Positions 8,898 through 18,088 of a stretch of 64,000 nucleotides of DNA are shown piece after piece (position 1 is the first letter of the stretch; every line of letters begins with the position of its first letter). The notes under the pieces were generated by a model. That model made no database searches, was not told the DNA's origin, and worked only from the letters and a program-made list of their open reading frames with translations. This DNA is from Longilinea sp035560795. GTDB lineage: Bacteria > Chloroflexota > Anaerolineae > Anaerolineales > Anaerolineaceae. The stretch spans positions 29,406 through 93,405 of the forward strand of contig DATMYV010000035.1 in NCBI GenBank assembly GCA_035560795.1. The letters run 5' to 3'. Position numbers and translations under genes: made by a program.

Positions 8898-9854
8898 CTT
8901 ATTGGCCTGCTCGCTGAGAATCCAACCGTCACAAGTTAAGATCAAGGATTCAATTTGAAGTAGGCAGTCCATTCCAGCATCAAACCAATGAATGGCAGTA
9001 TCGCTTTGCTTGAACCAATTCGCCTGGCGCCGGACAAATTGATGGGTAAGACTTTTCATCTGGGTTAAGGTCGCCTCTCTGGAGAGCTTCTCTAGCGCAA
9101 CGGCCACCATTTCCCGGTAACCAATAGCTGACATCGAAGGTAGCTCAGCCTTATATCCTTTCTCAAGAAGCCCCTTGACTTCTTCCAAAAAGCCGTCCTT
9201 GACCATTTCCTCGATGCGGGCATCCACCCTGGTATATAACTCAGCCCGCGGCCGTGTTAATCCAATTAGAAGCAGAGAATAAGCAGGTCCTGTTTTTAAT
9301 CGCTGCTCATCAAAACGTTTACCTGTTCCGAAAATTACCTCAAGCGCCCGAATTGTCCGGCGGACATTTCCAGGGAGGATTCGGTTGGCCGCTTTTGGAT
9401 CAATAACCGCCAAGCGCCTGTGCAATTCAAGCGGTCCAATTTCAATGGCCCAATTCTCCAGCGCCTCGCGTAATTTAAAATCAGGCTGTTGGTTCGGGAT
9501 ATCCCAACCTTCAATCACAGCACGGATATATTGTCCCGTTCCGCCCACTAAAAAAGGCAACTTTCCCCGACCATGCACTTCCTGAATGGCTACCTGTGCA
9601 GCCTTTTGGAAGACTGCCAGACTCCAGGTTTCATCCGGGTTGCACACATCAATCAGGTGGTGGGGCACCCTTTGCCGTTCGACAGCAGACGGTTTGGCAG
9701 TGCCAATATCCATGCCGCGATAGAATAAACGCGAATCGGCCGAAATAATTTCCCCATTCAGTTTTTCGGCCAATTGAATCGAAATATCCGTTTTACCAAC
9801 AGCGGTAGGTCCGAGAATTACAACTAATGGATCTGGAATGTCACACAACCGCAT
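8892..9854 (-). CDS. miaA: tRNA dimethylallyltransferase MiaA
   Basis: It transfers the dimethylallyl group to A37 of tRNAs that read codons starting with U. Motifs are the P-loop GPTAVGKTDIS, the DSRLFYRGMDIGTAKPS segment and GGTGQYIRAVIEGW. I start it at the ATG at 9854 (MRLCDIPDP), giving 320 residues, the usual size; a start at 9944 would add 30 unrelated residues and overlap yraN deeply. With this start it overlaps the end of yraN by 14 bases, so the two are probably cotranscribed. Confidence 0.93.
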   Translation of the reverse strand: MRLCDIPDPLVVILGPTAVGKTDISIQLAEKLNGEIISADSRLFYRGMDIGTAKPSAVERQRVPHHLIDVCNPDETWSLAVFQKAAQVAIQEVHGRGKLPFLVGGTGQYIRAVIEGWDIPNQQPDFKLREALENWAIEIGPLELHRRLAVIDPKAANRILPGNVRRTIRALEVIFGTGKRFDEQRLKTGPAYSLLLIGLTRPRAELYTRVDARIEEMVKDGFLEEVKGLLEKGYKAELPSMSAIGYREMVAVALEKLSREATLTQMKSLTHQFVRRQANWFKQSDTAIHWFDAGMDCLLQIESLILTCDGWILSEQANKK

Positions 9855-10212
9855 TTTGGAACCATTCAATTTCCGGATCGTCCATCGACGGTTTCCCGCG
9901 GATCGCAATAACATCGATTCGCCAGGAATCCGGCAACCCTTCATTGGTTTGAAGATAAGCTTCAGCAGAGTGTTTCAGGTGTTCGCGTTTTCGGGCGCTG
10001 ATTGCTTCCTTCGGCAGCCCAAAAGCTGCGGTTGTACGCGTTTTCACTTCGATGAAAATCAAATCCGCGCCATCCAACATTATCAAATCGACTTCTCCAA
10101 ATTCAGTGCGTTCGTTTCTGGCCACCAGGGTTAATCCCTTGCCTTCCAGATAACAAACCGCCAAATCCTCGCCCCATTTACCAATTCGTTGCCGGTGCGT
10201 TATCTCTTTCAT
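9841..10212 (-). CDS. yraN: UPF0102 (YraN) family nuclease-fold protein
   Basis: A small protein of 123 residues with the restriction-endonuclease-like YraN fold. The signature GEVDLIMLDGADLIFIEVKT contains the E-x-D and E-V-K residues of a PD-(D/E)XK site. Its cellular role is not established; genes of this family are often near genes for RNA or DNA processing. The start at 10212 gives the conserved N-terminus HRQRIGKWGEDLA, as expected. It overlaps miaA downstream. Confidence 0.9.
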   Translation of the reverse strand: MKEITHRQRIGKWGEDLAVCYLEGKGLTLVARNERTEFGEVDLIMLDGADLIFIEVKTRTTAAFGLPKEAISARKREHLKHSAEAYLQTNEGLPDSWRIDVIAIRGKPSMDDPEIEWFQNAVV

Positions 10213-10609
10213 GCGGTCAATTATACCCGCTCCCGATGTAAATGGATAATTATAGATTAACTATACGCATTTTTGAAATATGATTGATTTTAATGAAACC
10301 ATTTATGCTAACCTCGACGCCAGCCTTCTCATGGTCGACATGACGTTCGTTGTTGTTGTTATTCCGTGGTCTTAATTACCAGGATAAATTTACTTTTTCG
10401 AGAAATGATCCTTTGTGACGCCTCGCTGGGCTAAAACACCTGTTCGATGACGTATTTTTTACCACAGGGTTATCCAACGAATTTATATGAAGCGAAGAAG
10501 AATTATTGAATTTATTGCATCCTATGACTATTGAGTGAAAATGCCATTGACTGAAGAGGATGTATGAAATCTTTTCCCTGATACAATAGACATAATTCTG
10601 GGAGGCCTA
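10213..10609 (+). other. Gap between divergent yraN and cinA, no gene seen
   Basis: An AT-rich stretch of about 400 bases between divergently transcribed genes. It must hold both promoters. The only element I can point to is TACAAT at 10582-10587, well placed as a -10 for cinA but without a clear -35. I see no convincing ORF, tRNA or strong hairpin. Confidence 0.6.
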
Positions 10610-11773
10610 ATGCCAGTAGCAGAAATAATTGCCATAGGTACCGAACTTTTATTGGGTGAAATACAAGATACAAACACGCAATATATCGCCCGAGCCTTGC
10701 GCGACAAAGGTATTGATGTCTTTCGTGCAACCCTGGTTGGGGACAATGCGTCACGTATATCGAGCTTGTTACGCGAAGCCGCTAAAAGAGCGGATATCGT
10801 TGTTACAACAGGTGGACTTGGTCCGACGGTGGATGATCCTACCCGTGAAGCCGCTGCATTGGCGATGGGTGGCCAAACTTATTTTAGCCCCGAGCTCTGG
10901 CAGCAAGTCGAAGCCCGTTTCAAACGGATGGGCCGAAATCCAACAGAAAATAATAAACGCCAGGCCTTCCTGCCTCAAGGCGCACACGTGATTGAAAATC
11001 CGGTCGGTACGGCACCGGCCTTTTACGGTAAAGTAAACGACTCGCTGCTCATTTGCTTGCCCGGCGTACCACGTGAAATGGAATACCTGATTCAAAATAG
11101 CGTCCTTCCTCTGTTGGATGAGCGCTTTGGACTCCATGAAACCATCCAGGCTCTGGTATTGCACTGCGCTGGCGTGGGAGAATCTGTGGTGGATGAGTGG
11201 ATTGGCGATCTTGAAACCAGTCCAAACCCTACCGTCGGTCTTTTGGCACATCCCGGTATAGTCGATATTCGAATCACAGCCAAAGCTGGTTCGCTCGCGG
11301 AAGCAAAGCTGATGATCCAGGGCATGGCGGATAAGGTAAAAACCCGGGTCGGCAACGCCATATTTGGTCAGGATGCTGATACGCTGGAAAAAGCAGTAAT
11401 AAACCTGCTAGATGCATATGGGAAATCATTATTCATTATGGGTTTTGGCACCCAATCAACCTTGATTGACCGATTTGCAACTGTCAGTTCGAAAACACTC
11501 CACCTGGACGTCACGTTCCCACAGTTGGTTTCCGCGCTGGAGACAGAAATCCGCCAAACGGACCAAACCATTGGTCTGGCAATAGCGTTACTTGAATCAG
11601 AAATGAGTAAGCACAATCGATTGGAGATGGCGCTTGTTTCAAAAACGGAAGTCATTACAGAAAGTCGCCAGTTTTCCGGGCCGGAGGGGAACATACCCGG
11701 CTGGGTCATGAATTTTGCCCTAAATTTCCTTCGTTTGAATTTATTATCCCTGCCAAATCATAAGGAACAATGA
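10610..11773 (+). CDS. cinA: CinA-like protein with a degenerate C-terminal amidase domain
   Basis: The N-terminal half is a clear MoCF/CinA domain (IIAIGTELLLGEIQDTNTQY, TTGGLGPTVDDPTREA), the fold that hydrolyses ADP-ribose-type pyrophosphates in CinA. The C-terminal third (about residues 265-387) occupies the place of the nicotinamide-nucleotide amidase domain, but the hallmark AESCTGG active-site segment is absent; the matching region reads SLFIMGFGTQSTL, and the GITGIAGP motif is reduced to IGLAIALLES. So deamidase activity is probably lost. GGGAGG precedes the ATG at 10610. The stop at 11773 directly abuts the next gene's ATG at 11774. Confidence 0.88.
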   Translation: MPVAEIIAIGTELLLGEIQDTNTQYIARALRDKGIDVFRATLVGDNASRISSLLREAAKRADIVVTTGGLGPTVDDPTREAAALAMGGQTYFSPELWQQVEARFKRMGRNPTENNKRQAFLPQGAHVIENPVGTAPAFYGKVNDSLLICLPGVPREMEYLIQNSVLPLLDERFGLHETIQALVLHCAGVGESVVDEWIGDLETSPNPTVGLLAHPGIVDIRITAKAGSLAEAKLMIQGMADKVKTRVGNAIFGQDADTLEKAVINLLDAYGKSLFIMGFGTQSTLIDRFATVSSKTLHLDVTFPQLVSALETEIRQTDQTIGLAIALLESEMSKHNRLEMALVSKTEVITESRQFSGPEGNIPGWVMNFALNFLRLNLLSLPNHKEQ

Positions 11774-13759
11774 ATGGAAACTGTTGATATTTTACTGACA
11801 AACGCAATCGTCTTGACAATGGACAACCAGATGCACCAGTTCGAACCGGGTGCGGTGGCCATCCGCGCTGATAGCATTGTTGCCGCTGGACCGGAAGCTG
11901 ATTTACTGGCCAGCTATGCCCCAGTAGAAAAAATCGATTGCGGCGGTAAACTGGTAATGCCGGGTCTGGTGAATGCCCACACTCATGTTCCTATGACTTT
12001 GCTGCGCGGCCTGGCAGATGATTTACGCCTGGATGTTTGGTTGATGGGCTATATGATGCCGGTGGAACGGGAATTTGTTTCGCCGGATTTTGTACGCCTG
12101 GGTACAAAAATAGCCTGCGCCGAGATGATACGCAGCGGTGTAACCAGCTTTGCAGATATGTATTATTTTGAGGATGATGTGGCAGCTGCCACCGCTGAAG
12201 CCGGTATGCGCGCAGTTTGTTCGCAAACCGTCATGAAGTTTTCCACGCCGGATGCCCAGTCTTATGAAGAATCCCTGGCTTATTGCCGTGATTTTATTAT
12301 GCGTTGGAAAGGCCACTCGCTGATTGTGCCGTCTGTCGCACCGCATGCGCCTTATACATGCACGCCTGAGATTTTGCGGGCTACTGCCGAATTGGCAGTC
12401 GAATTCGACATCCCGCTTCACACACATCTTGCTGAAACAGCCACCGAAGTGGATAATATGCGGAATGATCAGGGTATGCCGGTAATTCCTTATGTGAAAA
12501 AGATGGATTTATTCAACGCGAAGGTGCTGGCTGCCCATTGTGTGCACATCGATGAAGGTGAAATGCGCACACTCAAACACGCAAATGCAGGAGTTGCCCA
12601 CAATCCTTCTTCCAATCTCAAATTGGCCTCTGGAATCGCGCCAGTGAAGAAAATGCTGGAACAGGGTTTGAATGTTGGAATTGGGACTGACGGGCCAGCC
12701 TCGAATAATGACCTGGATATGTTTGAAGAACTGCGCCTGACAGCATTTTTGGCGAAAGGTTCAAGTGGCGACCCCACCGCGTTGCCCGCCCAGACGGCGC
12801 TCCTGATGGCTACTCGAATGGGCGCTCAGGCGATGCACATTGGAAATATCACTGGCTCGTTGGAAGCGGGAAAACGGGCTGATTTGATCCTCCTGGATAT
12901 CAATCCCTTGCACAATTCGCCGCGTTTTCGCCGGCACCCGCAAGGTACCTACGCCCAAGTTGTTTATGCTTCCAAATCCACCGATGTCTCAGACGTCATG
13001 ATCAACGGCAGATGGGTAATGCGCGACCGTCATTTGTTGACACTGGACGAGTCGGGTCTACTTGAAGCCGGTCGTGAATATGCCAAACGCATTGACACCT
13101 TCCTGATCCATCGAGAACAATCCGTCCTTTCCAAGTTGATAGCAATTGGCACAGCCACCGAGGAAGAAAGCTTTGAGGTTCAGGCCAAAGTCCACATTGA
13201 ATCCCCGGATGCGTTCATCCAAGCCGTTGAAACTGCGCCGGTTGAAATTATGCGACGGCGACATTACCGTGAATACGACACCTATTTCTGCTTCGCCGAT
13301 CCCGACCAGGGCATGTTGCGGTATCGGGAAGATACTTTTCTAGGCGAACAGGATGAGGTGACCGGGGTGCGGTCGCGCCTGACCTTAATTGGCGTGGCCA
13401 TCGAGCATTCATATCCCAAAAAGGTATTACTCTCGCGCAGCCGGTTTCTTGCCCCAGCCATGCAAAGCCTGCGTTTTTACCGCGAATATTTCAAGCCTAT
13501 ATTTGAATTGGAAGTGGAAAAAGAACGCCGCCGCTTCCTTGTGCGCTACAAGGAAACCGAATTCTTTATCAATATCGACCGGCTCGAAAAACCAGCCGGA
13601 CTTGGATCCTTCCTGGAGATTAAAAGCCGCACGTGGAGCCGCCAGGATGCTGATTTGAAATCCAAGCTGGTGGCTGAGCTGATTGTATTGCTGGGCGCGT
13701 CATTAAATGACACCAGTTCTGAGGATTATGTAGACATGGCTCGTTTGGGTAGAAAGTAA
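11774..13759 (+). CDS. Amidohydrolase (MtaD/SsnA-like) fused to a CYTH-like domain
   Basis: Residues 1 to about 445 form a metal-dependent deaminase of the 5-methylthioadenosine/S-adenosylhomocysteine deaminase type: His69-x-His71 (NAHTHVPMTLLRGL), HLAE, AHCVHID and the Asp in GTDGPASNND. Residues about 463-650 form a separate domain resembling CYTH (triphosphate tunnel) enzymes: EVQAK near residue 466 stands for the ExExK signature with Gln for the second Glu, followed by YREYDTYF, LRYRED, RSRLTLIG and FLEIKSR. I have not met this pairing as a standard architecture. Substrates are unknown; a purine nucleoside plus a triphosphate-type ligand would fit. Confidence 0.85.
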   Translation: METVDILLTNAIVLTMDNQMHQFEPGAVAIRADSIVAAGPEADLLASYAPVEKIDCGGKLVMPGLVNAHTHVPMTLLRGLADDLRLDVWLMGYMMPVEREFVSPDFVRLGTKIACAEMIRSGVTSFADMYYFEDDVAAATAEAGMRAVCSQTVMKFSTPDAQSYEESLAYCRDFIMRWKGHSLIVPSVAPHAPYTCTPEILRATAELAVEFDIPLHTHLAETATEVDNMRNDQGMPVIPYVKKMDLFNAKVLAAHCVHIDEGEMRTLKHANAGVAHNPSSNLKLASGIAPVKKMLEQGLNVGIGTDGPASNNDLDMFEELRLTAFLAKGSSGDPTALPAQTALLMATRMGAQAMHIGNITGSLEAGKRADLILLDINPLHNSPRFRRHPQGTYAQVVYASKSTDVSDVMINGRWVMRDRHLLTLDESGLLEAGREYAKRIDTFLIHREQSVLSKLIAIGTATEEESFEVQAKVHIESPDAFIQAVETAPVEIMRRRHYREYDTYFCFADPDQGMLRYREDTFLGEQDEVTGVRSRLTLIGVAIEHSYPKKVLLSRSRFLAPAMQSLRFYREYFKPIFELEVEKERRRFLVRYKETEFFINIDRLEKPAGLGSFLEIKSRTWSRQDADLKSKLVAELIVLLGASLNDTSSEDYVDMARLGRK

Positions 13760-13786
13760 TCAATCCGCAAGCAGAAAAGAGGCAAT

Positions 13787-15274
13787 ATGGCGATCTTGTC
13801 CAACCTACCCTCCACCCTAAATGTTTTGTTTCTGGCCGCTGAGGCAGCCCCTCTCATCAAAGTCGGCGGATTAGGAGATGTGGCAGGCTCGCTTCCAATT
13901 GCCTTGCGTTCCATTCCCAGTGATTTTCTTGAGGGCCGAACGCTTGATGTACGTTTGGTCATTCCATATCATGCTGAGGTAGCCCGGAAAATCCCGGATC
14001 CGCAACCTGTCGCGTCCTTTATCGTCCAACATCCTAGCGGTCCGATTCCAACAAGGGCTTTTGTTACATATGTTTCGGATATGCCGGTTTACATGATAGA
14101 GGGGGCACCTATTGGAACCGAATCCCCGGTATACAGCGGTGATAATTACATTGATGGATTAAAATACACCTATTTTTCGCTGGCTGCCGTCGAGCTCGCC
14201 AGGCAGTTGAATTGGAAACCTGAAATTCTTCACGCAAATGATTGGCACACAGCGCTCTCCGTGTTTCACCTCGCTCGTAGCCGGCTCTCACGTGATCCAT
14301 TTTTTGCACGAACCCGTTCGGTCCTAACTGTCCACAATCTACCCTTCATGGGCGCGGGAGCCGAACAAGCCCTGGATGAGTTTGGCATTCATCCTGTTCG
14401 CGACCTGCGGCTACCGGATTGGGCTCGGCAGTTTCCGCTTCCATTAGGTTTGTTAGCTGCCGACCGGATTGTGGCAGTGTCCCCAACCTATGCAAAAGAA
14501 ATTCTCACGCCTGAGTTTGGTTGCGGCCTGCAGGATTTTCTGAATTCAAGGTCATCGATCGTTTCGGGAATCTTAAACGGATTGGATCAGGATTCATGGG
14601 ATCCCTCCCGGGATGACGCAATTATTTCCAAATTTGCCCTGAATAGTTTAGACCTTCGCGAAGAGAACAAAAAAGCACTATTGGATGAATTCGATTTACC
14701 TTACGATCCAAAGGTTCCACTGATCATTTTAATCAGCCGCATGGACCCTCAAAAAGGAGTTGATTTAGCAGTGGATAGCCTGAAGGACATGGCTCATCTA
14801 CCATGGCAGGCCATTTTCCTTGGCACGGGAGATCCAATATTGGAATCCGCATGCCGCAGTCTGCAAGTTCAATTTCCAGAACGAGTTCGGGCCGCCATTC
14901 TTTTTGATACCCGCCTTTCTAGGCGTCTTTATGGTGGCGGCGATCTCTTATTGATGCCGTCACGCTACGAACCCTGCGGTCTGGCACAAATGATTGCCAT
15001 GCGTTATGGCTGCGTTCCGCTGGCGCGTGCTACCGGCGGCTTACGCGATACTGTTTTTGAAAATTCTTCAGACCATCCAAACAACGGCTTCTTATTCGAG
15101 GAAATCAGTACAGACGCCTTAAATGATTCGTTGGAACGATCATTAAATCATTTCCATGACCGCTCTTTCTGGCGGATACTCCAGACCAACGGCATGCAGC
15201 AAGATTTTTCGTGGGGAAAATCAGCATTGGATTACGCAAAACTATATTTCGATTTACGGGAGAATCAACGATGA
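13787..15274 (+). CDS. glgA: Glycogen/starch synthase (GT5)
   Basis: It builds alpha-1,4-glucan chains from ADP-glucose. The N-terminal KVGGLGDVAGSLP motif binds the sugar nucleotide, and the C-terminal half has ISRMDPQKGVDL and the SRYEPCGLAQMIAMRYG motif characteristic of GT5. It has 495 residues, a normal length. An AAAGAGG site precedes the ATG at 13787. The stop TGA overlaps the glgC start (ATGA at 15271), so the supplier of ADP-glucose is made from the same transcript. Confidence 0.95.
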   Translation: MAILSNLPSTLNVLFLAAEAAPLIKVGGLGDVAGSLPIALRSIPSDFLEGRTLDVRLVIPYHAEVARKIPDPQPVASFIVQHPSGPIPTRAFVTYVSDMPVYMIEGAPIGTESPVYSGDNYIDGLKYTYFSLAAVELARQLNWKPEILHANDWHTALSVFHLARSRLSRDPFFARTRSVLTVHNLPFMGAGAEQALDEFGIHPVRDLRLPDWARQFPLPLGLLAADRIVAVSPTYAKEILTPEFGCGLQDFLNSRSSIVSGILNGLDQDSWDPSRDDAIISKFALNSLDLREENKKALLDEFDLPYDPKVPLIILISRMDPQKGVDLAVDSLKDMAHLPWQAIFLGTGDPILESACRSLQVQFPERVRAAILFDTRLSRRLYGGGDLLLMPSRYEPCGLAQMIAMRYGCVPLARATGGLRDTVFENSSDHPNNGFLFEEISTDALNDSLERSLNHFHDRSFWRILQTNGMQQDFSWGKSALDYAKLYFDLRENQR

Positions 15275-16527
15275 AAACTCGAGTGATCATCCTTGCAGGT
15301 GGCGAGGGAACCCGTTTAGGAGTCTTGACCGCGAAGCGTACCAAACCTGCAGTTCCTTTCGCTGGAAAATACCGCATTATTGATTTTCCATTGTCGAATT
15401 GCATCAATTCCGGGTTATCTGATGTGATGATTGTTGCCCAGTACCGGCCCCACTCACTCATCGAACACATCGGCTCGGGCGGGCCGTGGGATCTAAACCG
15501 TGAATTTACCGGCGGGGTCAATATTCTTACACCCTTCCGGTCACGTTCCGGTTCCTGGTTTGGCGGCACCGCAGATGCCGTTCAACAAAACTTTACCTTC
15601 ATCAAACGGGGAAATCCGGATCTGATCCTGATCCTTTCAGGCGATCATGTATATTCCATGGATTACCGCGAAATGATCCAATTCCATCAGGAACACCAGG
15701 CTGATCTGACGATGGGGACTATTCCAGTACCAATCGAGGAAGCATCCCGTTTCGGCATTGTCGGCATTGGACCTAACCAGCGCGTTACCTCCTTTGTCGA
15801 AAAGCCTGCCGACCCTCCCTCAAACATGGCCAATATGGGTGTATATATATTTAATCGTGAATTGCTGGATAAAGCGCTGTGGGATGATCACTTGAAGCAA
15901 GACTCGTCTCATGATTTTGGTAAAAATATCCTTCCAGATCTCATCCGCCAGGGTTTGCGAGTTTTTGCTTATCCTTATAATGGCTACTGGGTGGATGTGG
16001 GCACGGTAGGCACTTACTGGCAAGCCCACATGGATTTGGTATGCAATCCGCCGGCTTTTGATTTATACAATCCGCAGTGGATTATCCATACACGTTCTGA
16101 GGAACGGCCGCCAATGCGGATATTAAAAAATGCCGTTGTCGAGGATAGTTTGATCAGCAACGGTTGCATCATTGAAGACGGTGCGCGTGTCATCCGTTCC
16201 ATTCTGAGTGCGGGCGTTGTGGTTGGCTCGAACAGCGTGGTGGAAGAATCAATCGTCCTGACGGATTCAAAAATTGGTGCGGGCTCCACCGTTCAACGTT
16301 GCGTGATCGATAAACAGGTAAAAATTGGCAATAATGTGGTCATTGGCGGCATTACGGATGGAGAGCCAGCCATTGCCATGATCGGAAAAAAGGCCGCCAT
16401 CCCCTCCGGAATGTCGATTGGTCCTGGAGCAACCGTAGGACCGGATGTGATTGCCGATGATTTTTCCGGGCCGGTAGTAGAATCAGGAGCTTACATTCAA
16501 ACCAGGAGATTGCCCAATGAGGTTTAA
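15271..16527 (+). CDS. glgC: Glucose-1-phosphate adenylyltransferase
   Basis: It makes ADP-glucose, the committed step of glycogen synthesis. Motifs are the nucleotide-binding AGGEGTRLGVLTAKRTKPAV, the GTADAVQQN segment, FVEKP, and a C-terminal left-handed beta-helix region (DGARVIRSILSAGVVVGSNS) typical of the family. I start it at the ATG at 15271, which overlaps the glgA stop and follows GGGAG, giving 418 residues; the in-frame ATG at 15211 lies inside glgA and adds residues unlike the family. It overlaps malQ by 11 bases. Confidence 0.95.
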   Translation: MKTRVIILAGGEGTRLGVLTAKRTKPAVPFAGKYRIIDFPLSNCINSGLSDVMIVAQYRPHSLIEHIGSGGPWDLNREFTGGVNILTPFRSRSGSWFGGTADAVQQNFTFIKRGNPDLILILSGDHVYSMDYREMIQFHQEHQADLTMGTIPVPIEEASRFGIVGIGPNQRVTSFVEKPADPPSNMANMGVYIFNRELLDKALWDDHLKQDSSHDFGKNILPDLIRQGLRVFAYPYNGYWVDVGTVGTYWQAHMDLVCNPPAFDLYNPQWIIHTRSEERPPMRILKNAVVEDSLISNGCIIEDGARVIRSILSAGVVVGSNSVVEESIVLTDSKIGAGSTVQRCVIDKQVKIGNNVVIGGITDGEPAIAMIGKKAAIPSGMSIGPGATVGPDVIADDFSGPVVESGAYIQTRRLPNEV

Positions 16528-18049
16528 ACGCTCGTCAGGTATCATCCTCCACCCCACCAGTCTTCCCGGTCCAGACGGCATTGGCGATCTGGGGCCAGAG
16601 GCTTATCGTTGGATAGACTTTCTCGCCGGGGCGGAATGCGGATTATGGCAGGTTCTTCCCTTAGGTCCCACCGGATATGGTGATTCTCCCTACCAGTGTT
16701 TCTCCGCCTTTGCAGGCAATCCATTTTTAGTCAGCCCGGCTTTGTTAATGCAGGATGGCTTATTGAAGCGCGAGGATTTTGCCAGCCGGCCAATCTTTTC
16801 ATCTCAAGAAGTAGATTACGGCAAGGTGATACCCTGGAAACTTGCCCTGCTGGACCGGGCAGCAGGACGCTTTGAGAAATCAGCCGATGGCGACTTGAAA
16901 AAGGAATTTACGGTTTTTCAACAAGACCAATCCGATTGGCTGCAGGATTTTGCTTTATTCATGGCGATCAAGGAATCTCAAGGGGGCATTGCCTGGAACC
17001 ATTGGCCAGAGCCATTTCGCCGCCGCGATCCCAAAGCAATTGAACAATTCATCCAAAAAAACCAACCCAACTTGCAGCGCCATGTGCTGCGCCAGTTTTT
17101 CTTCTTCCGCCAATGGGAATCATTACGCGAATATGCCCACCAGCAGGGCATACAAATCATTGGGGATATTCCAATTTTTGTGGCTTATGACAGCGCGGAT
17201 GCCTGGGGAAACAAGGATTTGTTTTACCTTGATGAAAACGGCCAGCCCAACGTAGTGGCAGGGGTCCCGCCGGATTACTTCTCGCCCACCGGACAATTAT
17301 GGGGAAACCCACTGTATCGTTGGGATGTTCACCGGGCCAGCGGGTATGCCTGGTGGATAAAACGCATCAAAGCCACGCTCAAGCTGTTTGACATCATCCG
17401 GTTGGATCATTTCCGTGGTTTTGCCGGTTACTATGAAATCCCCTTTGGCCTTCCGACCGCCGAAATTGGCACCTGGGTCCGCGGACCTGGCAAGGATATT
17501 TTCGATAAGATCCAACAGGCTCTCGGCGATCTACCCATCATCGCCGAAGACCTGGGCGAAATTACCAGCGACGTCATCGAACTACGTGAGCATTTTTGTT
17601 TGCCGGGAATGAAAATTCTCCAGTTTGCCTTTGCCTCCGATGCCACGGAGCCATTCCTGCCCCACAATTACCCGGTAAATTGCGTCGCTTACACGGGTAC
17701 GCATGATAACGACACTACCCGCGGCTGGTATGACAGCGCCACTGAAGCGGAGCAGGATTATTGCCGGCGCTATTTGGCCCGGTCCGGGGAGGACGTCGCC
17801 TGGGATATGATTCGCGTCGTTTGGAGTTCCGTTGCATCCTTCACATTGGCGCCAATGCAGGATTTTCTCAATCTGGATACGAAGGCACGGATGAATATGC
17901 CCGGCAAGCTCGGCGGCAATTGGGGCTGGCGGATGCAGGCTGATGCCCTGTCGGCCCGCTTACAGGCGCGAATCAAAGAACAAAACACGTTATACCGGCG
18001 GTCAGTTGGTCCAGAAGCGGTCGCGCCTCCTAAAAAGCCGACCTATTAG
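16517..18049 (+). CDS. malQ: 4-alpha-glucanotransferase (amylomaltase, GH77)
   Basis: A cytoplasmic disproportionating enzyme that transfers maltooligosaccharide segments. GH77 signatures are the start HPTSLPGPDGIGDLG, the nucleophile region IRLDHFRGF, the acid/base EDLGEI and the GTHDNDTTRGW segment. The length of 510 residues is typical. It is the third gene of the glgA-glgC-malQ operon and starts 11 bases before glgC ends, after AGGAG. The grouping points to coordinated synthesis and trimming of storage glucan. A terminator follows at 18060. Confidence 0.95.
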   Translation: MRFKRSSGIILHPTSLPGPDGIGDLGPEAYRWIDFLAGAECGLWQVLPLGPTGYGDSPYQCFSAFAGNPFLVSPALLMQDGLLKREDFASRPIFSSQEVDYGKVIPWKLALLDRAAGRFEKSADGDLKKEFTVFQQDQSDWLQDFALFMAIKESQGGIAWNHWPEPFRRRDPKAIEQFIQKNQPNLQRHVLRQFFFFRQWESLREYAHQQGIQIIGDIPIFVAYDSADAWGNKDLFYLDENGQPNVVAGVPPDYFSPTGQLWGNPLYRWDVHRASGYAWWIKRIKATLKLFDIIRLDHFRGFAGYYEIPFGLPTAEIGTWVRGPGKDIFDKIQQALGDLPIIAEDLGEITSDVIELREHFCLPGMKILQFAFASDATEPFLPHNYPVNCVAYTGTHDNDTTRGWYDSATEAEQDYCRRYLARSGEDVAWDMIRVVWSSVASFTLAPMQDFLNLDTKARMNMPGKLGGNWGWRMQADALSARLQARIKEQNTLYRRSVGPEAVAPPKKPTY

Positions 18050-18059
18050 AATTCGGAAT

Positions 18060-18088
18060 AAGCCAACCATATTGGTTGGCTTTTTTAT
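18060..18088 (+). terminator. Bidirectional terminator between malQ and the EamA transporter
   Basis: A perfect 10-bp stem, AAGCCAACCA (18060-18069) with TGGTTGGCTT (18073-18082), then TTTTAT. It lies between convergent genes and overlaps the EamA stop. Confidence 0.85.

Noticed and set aside
10465..10475. Possible DnaA box (TTATCCAAC) in the yraN-cinA gap.
   Set aside because: A single imperfect match without a cluster, AT-rich unwinding region or replication genes nearby.
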